Part shown: one piece after another, positions 19,515 to 29,286 of the stretch
Layout of the letters: the number at the start of each line of letters is the position of its first letter
How positions within the stretch are numbered: the first letter of the stretch is position 1
Source of the DNA: Fervidobacterium sp. UBA5837
GTDB lineage: Bacteria; Thermotogota; Thermotogae; Thermotogales; Fervidobacteriaceae
Assembly: GCA_002432805.1 (NCBI GenBank)
Contig: DJGV01000005.1
Span: forward strand, 4,645-68,644
Direction: 5' to 3'
DNA length: 64,000 nt
Program-made: the position numbers and the translations under genes
The notes under the pieces: generated by a model
Seen by the model: only the letters and a program-made list of their open reading frames with translations
Database searches by the model: none
Told to the model about the DNA's origin: nothing

Positions 19515-22500
19515 CTGTCATTCCCTCCGTAAATAAGACTATTCTATCCTTCCCCGTACGCTTAGCATGATAAAGTGCTATATCGGCATCTTGTATGAGT
19601 TGTTCATGAGATGTTACCTCTGATATCGGGTAATTTGAAACGCCATAACTCAGCGTAATCTTAAACGGAAAATCCTCGATATCTCTAATAAGCCTCCGAA
19701 GTCTTTCCAATATAGACACAGTCTCATCGATATCGGAACCCGGGAAGAGCATTATGAACTCTTCTCCGCCAAATCTTCCAAGCACATCCGTAGTACGTAC
19801 ATTTTCTCTAAAAATCTTTGCAATCTTCTTAAGAACCTCATCACCTATCAAGTGGCCATATGTATCGTTTATCTTTTTGAAATCATCGATGTCGCACATA
19901 GTAACGCTTAGTGGTGCCTTAAAATTAATTGAATTCTCAAACTGTATGCTAAGAAGTTTTGAAAAATAATATTTAGTATACAACTTCGTTAGTGGATCCA
20001 CAAAACTTCTGAGCCTTGTAAGAAGCCCTTTCAAAACTGAGATTATACCATATTCCAATACTTGTACAGTGGGGATGATGTCTTCGTAGAATTTATCTTC
20101 TAACATCAAATTCGGATTAGAGACGTACATTTCGTACCTCGAATGTTCATCGATATTATCCCTCAAATATACCTCGAATGGTGACAAATGCGCAAATTCT
20201 TCCGGGAACGACTTAAATTCACCAATACCCGCTTCAAGTGTTTTGTCAAGAAAATCATCCTCAATCTTCAGATAAGCATTATTCACCGGAAGCAAAGATA
20301 TGATTTTGGAAATGAAGTAATTCAATAGCGTTTCGGGTTGCATTTCTGTGTCAATTATCCTCAGACTTGAAAGGATTTCAAATGGTAATTCATTGTAACC
20401 ATATTCTTCTATGGCTTGTACACTTGATTTGAATTTTTCGCTGCTTATATCATATTTTTCAGATATCTTCTTAAACGCATTTGTCAAACCTATATCTCTA
20501 TATATCGTGGCGGATTTTGCATAGTATACACGCGCTTTGTATTCGTTTCCTATTGTCTTATAATAATGTCCATATCCTTCGTACAGCAGTGCCAAAGATA
20601 GGAGAGTACCGTCCAATATGAACTTGATTTCCAGATTCTCAAGTTCCCTTTTCACAAGGTTTGGTGAGGACTTTGCAAGTTTTTCACCTACAACTGCCAA
20701 TATCTCTTCTCTAAATAGTTTACTTTGCGAATTAATATACTTCTCCCACTTGGTTGGTAAATCATCCGCATCAATTGACCTTAGCATATCAATAATGTCT
20801 TTAATGCGTTCATCATTTGTCTCAAAATCTCCCTCTTCCAACAATCTTTTCACTTCATCAATATTGTGGCTAATGAAATTCACAAATATCCGTTCAACTT
20901 TTGAACCATTATCTCCATAGACATTGATACATTCGTTTACATGCTCAAGAGCTTCGTTCACTTCAAAATTATATGCATGATAATAGGCTTCCAATATATT
21001 TGCATAGATGATCTCATTCCTCAAGCCCAATATTTTGAGCTTTGGACGCACATCCATGATTCCATCAACGAAATCTTTGATCTTTCCTGAATAGAGAGCG
21101 TGATATAACATATTCAACCTTGCAAAGAATCCCCTTGCAGGTAATCCTATTCTCTCAGCAGTCTCTACAGACTTTTTTAAATATTGCATAGAAATAACAG
21201 ACGAAGAGGCGTTGTTGGACATATTATTGTAGATCACTGGTAGTCTATGTGCTATATTATAATCCAGTGCCAACTTTTCAGCCATTTTGAGATGCTTCAT
21301 ACTCTCTTGAGGGTTAGTTGTCATCAAATTTGAAATAAATATATACGCTTCAACTAACACTCTTACATGAAAGTAGTTGTTTTCATCCAATTTTGAAACA
21401 ACTTCAATCGTTTCTGAATAGAACTTATCTCTTCGCTGCCCTTTTTCGAATTTTGACCTCAAATACAACAACTTCCTTTTCAGTGTACCTAAATCGCCGT
21501 ATCCAACTGGGTATTTTTCCAACGTAGCTATACAATTATCATCGTCAAATAACAGATAATATTTCAGTGCTCTATAATAGCTAAACATTTTTGTATTTGG
21601 AATTTCTAAGTCTCTTATCTCATTTATTTCTTCACTTCTCTCTGCTAATTCCACTTCAAATTTTGTAATCGAGTATGATACTCTATCACCTATCATGCTT
21701 TTCACATGGCTTATCAGACTTCGGATAAGAGATGGAGAAGAATAATACTGCATCCTTTCATATATCTCTCTTAAGTACACACGTGCAGCACTCATCTTCT
21801 GACCTATCGTTTCAAGATGCCAAGCTTTCTTCTCGGGGTTGTCTATGATAGTTGCAAGTTCTTTGTGCAACCTAACTCTTTCTTCGTTAGAGATAGAATT
21901 GTATAGAACTTCCCAATATTGTCTCAATGCAAATCTAAATTTACCGTATTCTCTGTATATGATCCCTTCTGAAATAGCCTTTGAAATGTCAAGATTGGTG
22001 TTCCACAAAGACTCCAAAGTTTTCAATTCACTTTCAGAAAATTTCTGACCCAATATGGATATATATCTCTCTTTTCCATTCAAATAGCCTTGCACATTTT
22101 TAAATATGACATCTGATATTTCCACATCTTGAATCGTGTCTAGGTCAAAATAGTACTTTCCATCCCGATATACCAAGATATCATTTTCGTATAAATACTT
22201 TAGGTACTCAACAACAAGACCAGGCAATCCGCTCGATACCAACGTCAACCAATTTGCTAACGTATCGAGGTTCTCCACCTCGCCTATCGAATTCAGTACA
22301 ATTTCCTTTGTCAGGTCTATTGTAAAAGGTTCTATGTAGATTTTTCGACTAAACTCTTCAAATTCCTCTATGGAAAAACATAGAACGATTACCTTTCCCG
22401 ACTTATCCAATTCGGAAATTCTTTTGAGAAGCACCCTTAAACCTTCAGGTACTTCTTGATAGTCATCAACAAATATGACTATGCGTTCAATACTAGATAA

Positions 22501-23454
22501 CGCCTCTACAATTGAAATGGATACCGTGTCTATCTTACAAACATGCTCTATACAGTACATGAGTTCGTCAAGAAGGTCTTTAGAAATCTTGTCAGATACA
22601 AGTTGCAACGTCTGGCTTATAACATCTGAACCTGTTATAGCGTGTATGAATGGTATACCACTCTCACGTAAATAACTTTCCAAATTCTCTACAATCGTAG
22701 TCTTGCCAACACGTTGTGGGCCAATTACTCCTATGAAATCTTGCCCTACATTTGGCGAATAGATGAGTTTCTTTATTTCTTCTTCCTCAATTCTCGAAAC
22801 TCTCTTTACTTTCAATGCCTTTTTTCTATCAGAGACTCTATAGTATGGCACTTCCTCGCTAAACGTTCTTTTTGCTGGATTCTCATCACTCATTTGCAAT
22901 GCGATTTGCTTCATCGTATCGTTCTTGGTCAAATCATACATGAGTTTACCAAATGCATAGAGTGTGGATTTGTCTGATACTAGTCCACTGTACACTTCTG
23001 GTGCAATGTATAAAGGTGTCTTATTGTTTTCTTGGCCTTTTTTAAGTATATAGTCATTATCTTGAACAAATGGCAGAAACACTCTTATATCTCCGTTAAT
23101 TATCACGATATCGTCAAATCCAATGAATGGGATAAACAATTTTGGAATGTGTAGAACATTTTTTACCACATTCAAGACAACCTGCGCAGCAAATTCCCTT
23201 TCCTTGGAATCTTGACTATCGAGAGATTTATATTTCTCTATATCATATATCAGTATTGCGCCATTCTCAAATAAGAACTTTTCGGGAACAAGTAAACCAT
23301 GAATATTTCTTGCAGACTCAGACTTGAGAGCCACATCAGCTGGCGAACGTACAAGGCCATCATAAATAAACTTAGCAACCTTGGTATTGCCATCTATTTC
23401 AACCACATAATCCTTACTCCAGTACGTCTCCCCTATGAACCTTACTATCTCCAC
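19498..23454 (-). CDS. Giant pseudokinase / P-loop ATPase / TPR / GGDEF protein (diguanylate cyclase)
   Basis: A 1318-residue predicted c-di-GMP synthase with a large sensory front end. Residues 1-175 resemble a Ser/Thr kinase fold: PLYIAPEV (APE motif, about 148-154) then DKSTLYAFGKLMYDL. HRD and DFG are absent, so it is a likely pseudokinase. Next is a STAND/AAA-type ATPase: Walker A GPQRVGKTT (245-253) and Walker B IVIFVDDYQE (325-334). A long TPR-like helical array follows, then a GAF-like segment (about 1020-1140). The C-terminal GGDEF domain has FGGEEF (1228-1233) preceded by RTTD, an intact inhibitory I-site. The GTG start has AGGTGA six bases upstream. It follows its paralog by 30 bases. 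Confidence 0.85.
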   Translation of the reverse strand: MEIVRFIGETYWSKDYVVEIDGNTKVAKFIYDGLVRSPADVALKSESARNIHGLLVPEKFLFENGAILIYDIEKYKSLDSQDSKEREFAAQVVLNVVKNVLHIPKLFIPFIGFDDIVIINGDIRVFLPFVQDNDYILKKGQENNKTPLYIAPEVYSGLVSDKSTLYAFGKLMYDLTKNDTMKQIALQMSDENPAKRTFSEEVPYYRVSDRKKALKVKRVSRIEEEEIKKLIYSPNVGQDFIGVIGPQRVGKTTIVENLESYLRESGIPFIHAITGSDVISQTLQLVSDKISKDLLDELMYCIEHVCKIDTVSISIVEALSSIERIVIFVDDYQEVPEGLRVLLKRISELDKSGKVIVLCFSIEEFEEFSRKIYIEPFTIDLTKEIVLNSIGEVENLDTLANWLTLVSSGLPGLVVEYLKYLYENDILVYRDGKYYFDLDTIQDVEISDVIFKNVQGYLNGKERYISILGQKFSESELKTLESLWNTNLDISKAISEGIIYREYGKFRFALRQYWEVLYNSISNEERVRLHKELATIIDNPEKKAWHLETIGQKMSAARVYLREIYERMQYYSSPSLIRSLISHVKSMIGDRVSYSITKFEVELAERSEEINEIRDLEIPNTKMFSYYRALKYYLLFDDDNCIATLEKYPVGYGDLGTLKRKLLYLRSKFEKGQRRDKFYSETIEVVSKLDENNYFHVRVLVEAYIFISNLMTTNPQESMKHLKMAEKLALDYNIAHRLPVIYNNMSNNASSSVISMQYLKKSVETAERIGLPARGFFARLNMLYHALYSGKIKDFVDGIMDVRPKLKILGLRNEIIYANILEAYYHAYNFEVNEALEHVNECINVYGDNGSKVERIFVNFISHNIDEVKRLLEEGDFETNDERIKDIIDMLRSIDADDLPTKWEKYINSQSKLFREEILAVVGEKLAKSSPNLVKRELENLEIKFILDGTLLSLALLYEGYGHYYKTIGNEYKARVYYAKSATIYRDIGLTNAFKKISEKYDISSEKFKSSVQAIEEYGYNELPFEILSSLRIIDTEMQPETLLNYFISKIISLLPVNNAYLKIEDDFLDKTLEAGIGEFKSFPEEFAHLSPFEVYLRDNIDEHSRYEMYVSNPNLMLEDKFYEDIIPTVQVLEYGIISVLKGLLTRLRSFVDPLTKLYTKYYFSKLLSIQFENSINFKAPLSVTMCDIDDFKKINDTYGHLIGDEVLKKIAKIFRENVRTTDVLGRFGGEEFIMLFPGSDIDETVSILERLRRLIRDIEDFPFKITLSYGVSNYPISEVTSHEQLIQDADIALYHAKRTGKDRIVLFTEGMTGGLHA

Positions 23455-23484
23455 AGCATATCACCTACGACTTTAGCCACGGAA

Positions 23485-26400
23485 TCAATCACTTATCGTT
23501 CTATTCTTCCCTAATTCTTTTGCTCTGTACAATCTTTGGTCTGAAAGTCCTATGAGCTCCGTTTCTGTTAATTTTTCAGGTGTCGAAGCTATTCCGATAC
23601 TCAAAGTTACCCTGAAGCCGAACTTCTTCTCCATTTCCAATTCCAATGTTGTCCTCATTTGCTCGCACAAATTGTAGGTTTGACCCTTATCTAACATAAC
23701 TATGCCTATGAACTCTTCCCCACCATATCTGCCCACTGTACCTTTCTCACCAACAAATTTTTTGATGATACGGGCAATCTCTTTGAGCACCTCATCACCT
23801 TTCAGGTGACCATAAGTATCATTTACTTTTTTGAAATCGTCTATGTCAGTCATGAAGACAGAAAAAGTTGTACCCGCAACTGAGAATTCTTTAAGTAGTT
23901 CGTCAATCAATCTGTCAATGTACCATCTGCTGTAAAGGCCAGTCAGCGAGTCTCTATTTGCTACCTCACGGGATATGATCGCTTTGATCTGACCAATGAA
24001 CGTCTCTTCAATGATGTTTATTATCTGTTCTGTCTCGTTCTCATTTTCTGAAAAAAACGTATGCGATGTCATGTATATAGTAGATTCGCAATCTTCATCT
24101 ATCTTGTCGGTAAGTTTGATTTTCAAAGGCGACAGGTTGAAAAAGGTACCGTCAGGAAGTGACTTTGCAGTTGAAAACGTATAATCGATACCCAATTTCT
24201 CATCCTTTACGTTGACGTACACCTCGTCTACAGAAAACGCATCAAATAGCAAACTTGCAAAAAGTCTCACGAAATCGTCGACACTTATTTTAGGGTCGAT
24301 GAATTTGAATACTTCTAGAAAACTTACCAATATGTTGTTTTTAAATTGTTTACAGCCCTTGTCACGCAAAAACGGATGGTCTATATCCATAACTCTGCCA
24401 AGACGACATAGTTCCCAATCTGTTAAGTTCTTGCGCAGGTCGTTACCTATGAAATCATAGTATCTGTATTTCGCGAGCAATACATAAAAGAGTGAGAGCC
24501 TTGCCTGTTCAACCGTATAAATATTCTCCCATCTGTGCACTTCTCTCAAAAAGCCTTCTGGATCTAACTTTGCGAGCCTTTCGGCAAAAATATACAGCAT
24601 TTCTTCCCTTAATAAATTGATCTTCGAATCTCTGTAGCCTTTCCATGCATTTACAAATTCATCGTCCGTCTCGGCGAGGATTAGTTTTTGTAAATAATCA
24701 AAACCGCGTATATCAATTGCAACGTCATCTTGATTTTCTAAAATTAATCTCTTTGCGTTTTCGAAATGTCCACAGAGCAGTTCGAGAAGTACGAGAGTTC
24801 TCAACGAAGAATGCTGCAAACCCATTTCCTTCTCTATATTATATGCCTCTGTTAAACATGAAAACCCTTTGTCGTATTTTTGTTCGTAAGTATAATAAAA
24901 TCCCAGTATATTGAGCAACAATGCCTTATCGGCATTGCCACTTTCATCACTTACCGATACAGTCTTCTGCACCTTGTTCAGTTCTTCTCGCAGCTGTGGC
25001 AGCCTACCAAAGTACAAAAGACTCCTGAGAAAGTTATATCGAGAAGATACCGTGCGCCTATTGTACCCTATCTCAACAGCTATTTGCAATGCTTTTCTAA
25101 AATAGGATATCGATATGGACTGACCATCGTAAATAATACCGTACGCGTTGTTGATTTTTATCAAAAGATACATGATGTTGAACCTTCTAGCCAACTCATC
25201 TGCCTTTTCGAGAAAGATGTCGGACCTTTTTGGATCAGAATAGATTATAGAATTTCCAATCAACCAAAATATCTCTGACTTTAGTTGAGCTGACACGATA
25301 TTGATCTCGCCAAGCTTCTTAACAATACCTTCGAGTAATTCCCTATCTAAGACCCTATCATTGAGCGAGTAATAAGCATAATTCTTCAAGAATTCTATTT
25401 CGTACTTTTCAAATTCAGTCTTTGGTTTAGCCTCGTTGGCTTTTTCGATGCACTCTTCATATTTTTGTTCAATGAATGGTTTGAATACACTCATAAGACT
25501 CGTCACTTTGCTATCAAGAATCGGGATCGATGGCAAAGCCTCTTGTCCGGTTTGATAATGGAACTTAAGTCTCAGCATATTGAATGAATAGGAATCTAAC
25601 CTGTTTTCAGATTTGAGTAGTTCGTAAATTTCCTTGAACATGTCTACAATACGCGTTGGAGAGAGTACGTAATGTTCTAAATTCCATTTGATCGATTTCA
25701 TATAGAGCACAACTGCGGTTAGTTTCTTGCCCGCGTATTCATATTGTCTAGCACTTCTCAAAAAGGAAAATATGTACGAAGATCTCACATGTTCCATAAG
25801 TTTAGCTAATTCAAAGTGTAGATTAGTCCGATAATCTTCTGGAAGCCTTTCGTACAACAACTTCCATATCTCTGCATTAAAATAGTACAGTGAATGCCTT
25901 TTTGAAATTATATTCAATTTGGTAGCTTTTCCCAATGTTTCTTCAAAATCTTCGCCAATTATCTTCTCTAAGTGCTCTACTTCAACTATGGAAAAGTCTT
26001 GACCTAATATCGAAAGAAGTTGAAGCTTTCTGTCTTCAAGAACCTTTGCATCTACTGATTTTTCAACACCTGTCCAATTTTCTTCGCTTGAGAAGAATTC
26101 TTTCTCTATATCTATCGTCAAATTTGAATGCGAACTGTTATTTGTAATAACAGTTATCCTTGATTTAAACTCATCTCCGCGAATATAACTCAAGAACTTT
26201 CTTGTAAAGGCATCACAGTTTTCCAGATCATCGATTGCTATTGTTACAGATTCAAGTTTCTCCAATACCTGCATAACATGAGGTATTATGTTGTCGAACC
26301 TGCAAACACTGTACAAACATGTAGATAATTCATAGTACGATGATCTATCCATCTGGTTGCCATATCTGTACAGGATCTCACAAATCACATTCATAAACAT

Positions 26401-27231
26401 AGAACCAGCAAGAATTATATTAGACTTTCTTGATATTTCCGACATTATTTCTATAAGAAAGGACCTGTAATGGTCATAGCGATTTGTCTTGAGTTGTATT
26501 ATATTGAACTTATCCGATGTATCATCAAGAAATGATTCAATTCTGTTCACAATGTTCTCTATAACTACTATGTTCTTTTCATCATTTTCACTGCCAAAAA
26601 GAAAATAGCGCAATTCTGGTATCGACTGTGTCATTTTGTTTGTTAACCCAGCATATTTCCCATCTCTATCAAAAAACTCAATAAGCCTTCCGAGAACGTA
26701 CATAGTTGAGCGAGTATCATAAGTTCCAGTTTCCAAGAATTCTGGTGCAGCAAATACGTATTTAGAGTCTACTACTCTTTGAGCAAGATTGCGATCAAAC
26801 AACAGTGGAGGCAAGAAAAAAAACTCGCCCGCGTATGTATATATGTCTTCCACTGAATAAGTTGGGAATGGTGGGCACATTTTCAACTCTATGCATTTAG
26901 CAAAATCAATTATTCGTTTAATGACGTTCTCAGCATCGATTGAGTTTAGCAGAGATTTAGTTGTAACATCAAGTACTGGTTTTTCGTGCAGATGCATGAA
27001 TTTTACGTATACATACCCATCGTTTTGTTCCACGAAATTTGGTGATTTACAGTGATCAAATGCCGAATAAGAACTTATCCTTACTACGTATCTGTTGAAA
27101 TCATCGATTGCACTAGATGGTAAGGATCTTACTAAATATTCACCGTATTGCATTTCTTGAATGTACTCTTCACCGATATAAGTAGTTCTCACTGGATATT
27201 CTTCATTCAAGATATTTCTATCCCCCATCAC
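23485..27231 (-). CDS. Second giant pseudokinase / degenerate ATPase / TPR / GGDEF protein
   Basis: A 1248-residue paralog of the next gene with the same order of domains. The kinase-like APE block is at 161-165 (FAAPEF) with YDTRSTMYVLGRL after it. The ATPase region keeps a Walker B-like VTIAIDDLEN (about 329-338), but the P-loop is replaced by ILAGSMFMNVI, so nucleotide binding is probably lost. TPR-like helices fill the middle. The C-terminal GGDEF domain has YGGEEF (1169-1174) with catalytic residues intact, but the RxxD I-site is replaced by GEKG. The start is taken as GTG 27231; a TTG seven codons in is also possible. It follows nrnA by about 50 bases. Confidence 0.82.
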   Translation of the reverse strand: MMGDRNILNEEYPVRTTYIGEEYIQEMQYGEYLVRSLPSSAIDDFNRYVVRISSYSAFDHCKSPNFVEQNDGYVYVKFMHLHEKPVLDVTTKSLLNSIDAENVIKRIIDFAKCIELKMCPPFPTYSVEDIYTYAGEFFFLPPLLFDRNLAQRVVDSKYVFAAPEFLETGTYDTRSTMYVLGRLIEFFDRDGKYAGLTNKMTQSIPELRYFLFGSENDEKNIVVIENIVNRIESFLDDTSDKFNIIQLKTNRYDHYRSFLIEIMSEISRKSNIILAGSMFMNVICEILYRYGNQMDRSSYYELSTCLYSVCRFDNIIPHVMQVLEKLESVTIAIDDLENCDAFTRKFLSYIRGDEFKSRITVITNNSSHSNLTIDIEKEFFSSEENWTGVEKSVDAKVLEDRKLQLLSILGQDFSIVEVEHLEKIIGEDFEETLGKATKLNIISKRHSLYYFNAEIWKLLYERLPEDYRTNLHFELAKLMEHVRSSYIFSFLRSARQYEYAGKKLTAVVLYMKSIKWNLEHYVLSPTRIVDMFKEIYELLKSENRLDSYSFNMLRLKFHYQTGQEALPSIPILDSKVTSLMSVFKPFIEQKYEECIEKANEAKPKTEFEKYEIEFLKNYAYYSLNDRVLDRELLEGIVKKLGEINIVSAQLKSEIFWLIGNSIIYSDPKRSDIFLEKADELARRFNIMYLLIKINNAYGIIYDGQSISISYFRKALQIAVEIGYNRRTVSSRYNFLRSLLYFGRLPQLREELNKVQKTVSVSDESGNADKALLLNILGFYYTYEQKYDKGFSCLTEAYNIEKEMGLQHSSLRTLVLLELLCGHFENAKRLILENQDDVAIDIRGFDYLQKLILAETDDEFVNAWKGYRDSKINLLREEMLYIFAERLAKLDPEGFLREVHRWENIYTVEQARLSLFYVLLAKYRYYDFIGNDLRKNLTDWELCRLGRVMDIDHPFLRDKGCKQFKNNILVSFLEVFKFIDPKISVDDFVRLFASLLFDAFSVDEVYVNVKDEKLGIDYTFSTAKSLPDGTFFNLSPLKIKLTDKIDEDCESTIYMTSHTFFSENENETEQIINIIEETFIGQIKAIISREVANRDSLTGLYSRWYIDRLIDELLKEFSVAGTTFSVFMTDIDDFKKVNDTYGHLKGDEVLKEIARIIKKFVGEKGTVGRYGGEEFIGIVMLDKGQTYNLCEQMRTTLELEMEKKFGFRVTLSIGIASTPEKLTETELIGLSDQRLYRAKELGKNRTISD

Positions 27232-27284
27232 AAGTTTTAGTCTTATGAATCCACAACTTTATGACAATTGTGATATTGAAGTAA

Positions 27285-28292
27285 CTACTTACTCACAGAG
27301 TCAGTTAAAGAGTTGAGAGACGCCAAAAAAAGGTTCTTTGCTTCTCTAATTACTTCTTCTACTATCACGTATAAATCTCCTTTGATCGTACATCCTGCCG
27401 CTCGTGGGTGACCCCCACCACCGAGCATCGTAGCCAATTTGCTACAATCGAACCAATCTTTAGATCTAAAGCTAATGTGTACTTCCCCACTATCATATTC
27501 TGAAAGGAAAATCGCCAGTTCGACCCCTCTTAACGATCTCAATTCACCGACGAAGCCTCCGCTGTCATCTTCGTTACAATTGTTGCTTTCATAATCTTCT
27601 TTTGATAGATATGAATACACAATCTTATCATCTAGTTCTAACCTGAGGTGATTCACCATCGTAGAAAGCAGCTTGAATTGTTCTATCCTTTTGTTTTCGA
27701 ATATTCTTGATATTAAATGTACTTTACCACCTAAAGAAACGAGTTTAGTTGCATCCGAAAAGACTGTTTCGTCAGCATTTGAGTATCTAAAGAAACCCGT
27801 GTCTGTGGCAATTCCCATGAGATTCAATGTTGCCAGTTTTTCATCGTAAGGCACGCCAAGCTCATTGTTCACTCTTACGACCATCTGTGCAGTTGATCCA
27901 AATTTCGTATCGACCCAATTATGGTCACCAAAAAGCGTGTTGGTAGCATGGTGGTCCATGAGTAATACGGTTGTTGAATCAAAAAACTCTTGAAATTGAC
28001 CTACTCTATCTGGGCTTGAAGCATCGACTATCAATACTACTTCAGGCCTGAAACCACGTTCTCTCACCTGTTCGTATGTCAATATCTGATTAACTTCTTC
28101 GAATTCGTAAAAATACCAAGGTATTCTCCAATCTATTCCAGCGAGTACATTCTTACCAAGCCTCTCCAATCCTATTTTAGCACTTAAGACGGAACTTATA
28201 TCGTCACCATCTGGCATTATGTGACCGACGACCAAGATGCTGCTTGATTCACTCAATTTTGCAACAATCGATAAGAATTCTCTGTTCACCAT
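27285..28292 (-). CDS. nrnA: DHH-family bifunctional oligoribonuclease / PAP phosphatase (NrnA-like)
   Basis: Predicted manganese-dependent phosphoesterase that degrades very short RNAs (including pGpG and pApA) and pAp. The 335-residue protein has the N-terminal metal site GHIMPDGDDISS, VDASSPDRVG, the DHH signature LLMDHHATN, and a DHHA1 C-terminal domain with the glycine motif GGGGHPRAAGC. Its ATG overlaps the end of the purine nucleoside phosphorylase gene, and the two diguanylate cyclase genes follow directly. pGpG is the linear breakdown product of c-di-GMP, so the context is functionally suggestive. Family members differ in substrate preference, so the exact substrate is inferred. Confidence 0.9.
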   Translation of the reverse strand: MVNREFLSIVAKLSESSSILVVGHIMPDGDDISSVLSAKIGLERLGKNVLAGIDWRIPWYFYEFEEVNQILTYEQVRERGFRPEVVLIVDASSPDRVGQFQEFFDSTTVLLMDHHATNTLFGDHNWVDTKFGSTAQMVVRVNNELGVPYDEKLATLNLMGIATDTGFFRYSNADETVFSDATKLVSLGGKVHLISRIFENKRIEQFKLLSTMVNHLRLELDDKIVYSYLSKEDYESNNCNEDDSGGFVGELRSLRGVELAIFLSEYDSGEVHISFRSKDWFDCSKLATMLGGGGHPRAAGCTIKGDLYVIVEEVIREAKNLFLASLNSLTDSVSK

Positions 28293-29089
28293 ACTACCTC
28301 CAATGCCTTTTCAACAATTTTCGTAAACTTTTCCTTTACCAAATCGGCCACTTCGAGTACCTCTTTATGTGAAAGTGGTTTTTCCAAGATACCTGCTGCC
28401 ATATTCGTTGCACATGAGAAAACTATTGCTTTGATACCAACATGAGCACAGATTATGAGTTCTGGAACGGTAGACATACCAACTAAATCTGCTCCCATCT
28501 TTCTTACCGCTCTGATCTCAGCAGGTGTTTCGTAACTCGGACCAGTCAAACCGATGTATACTCCTTCTTTCATCTCTGGGAATACGTTTTTAACTCTTTC
28601 CATCCATTCTCTATCGAATGCGCCAAGCATATCTGGAAATCTTGGCCCCATATCTTCGTCGTTGGGACCTCTCAACGGGTTTCTGAACATCAGATTTATT
28701 ATATCCTTTACCATCACTATATCACCAGGTACGTACGATGTGTTGACCGCACCAGATGCGTTTGTGATAAGCATTTTCTCTATTCCAAACAACTTCAGCG
28801 CGTGAAATACCATCTTTATGTCAGTAGGATCCCATCCTTCATAAATGTGGAATCTGCCATTCAAAACGACAACTTCTCTACCAAACAATTTTCCAAAAAC
28901 GAATTTTCCTTCATGGCCCGGTGCAGTGGAATATGGAAAGTTTGGAATATCTCTGTAAGATATACTTTCTCCACCTTCTACGTTATCTGCAAGAAATCCA
29001 AGACCAGAACCAAGAATAAGCGCAATCTTCGGCCTTTTAGAAGTATGGTCACTTATATATTCATAGGCCTCTTTTACTTTGCTATCCAC
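28286..29089 (-). CDS. punA: Purine-nucleoside phosphorylase
   Basis: Phosphorolytic cleavage of purine nucleosides to base and ribose-1-phosphate in salvage. The 267-residue protein has the phosphate-binding ILGSGLGFLAD, FPYSTAPGHEGKFVFG, and the trimeric PNP signature LTGPSYETPAEIRAVRKMG followed by VGMSTVPE, with ATNMAAG (base-recognition Asn) near the C-terminus. The GTG start at 29089 is preferred because GGGAGGG lies six bases before it; an upstream TTG at 29104 sits inside that site. It is the promoter-proximal gene of the run into nrnA and the diguanylate cyclase genes. Confidence 0.94.
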   Translation of the reverse strand: MDSKVKEAYEYISDHTSKRPKIALILGSGLGFLADNVEGGESISYRDIPNFPYSTAPGHEGKFVFGKLFGREVVVLNGRFHIYEGWDPTDIKMVFHALKLFGIEKMLITNASGAVNTSYVPGDIVMVKDIINLMFRNPLRGPNDEDMGPRFPDMLGAFDREWMERVKNVFPEMKEGVYIGLTGPSYETPAEIRAVRKMGADLVGMSTVPELIICAHVGIKAIVFSCATNMAAGILEKPLSHKEVLEVADLVKEKFTKIVEKALEVVW

Positions 29090-29111
29090 TTGTATCCCTC
29101 CCAACTAGATC

Positions 29112-29182
29112 ATTTACAATTTGGCTTGTTTGATTTACAATTCAATCATGATGTGTATCGTGCTACAATGGAGTGTAAATTA
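29112..29182. promoter_or_regulatory. Repeated ATTTACA boxes in a divergent promoter region
   Basis: Between the divergent punA and racemase genes, ATTTACAATT occurs at 29112-29121 and 29133-29142, exactly 21 bases apart (two helical turns). The inverted form TGTAAAT lies at about 29174-29180. This spacing suits a dimeric regulator binding one face of DNA, but AT-rich chance is possible. Which gene it would control is not clear. Confidence 0.3.
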
Positions 29183-29286
29183 TTGTACTGATCCTTATGA
29201 TTATACCACGAAAAACTTCGTTTATGGTACTTTTTTATCTGCTTTCTAAAAGTGGTTTAGTAAAGCTATGATATGGAGGTGGATAC

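Noticed and set aside
29200..29270. Promoter for the plus-strand racemase gene
   Set aside because: A TATGAT near the start and several AT-rich hexamers exist, but no pair with good -35 quality and spacing.
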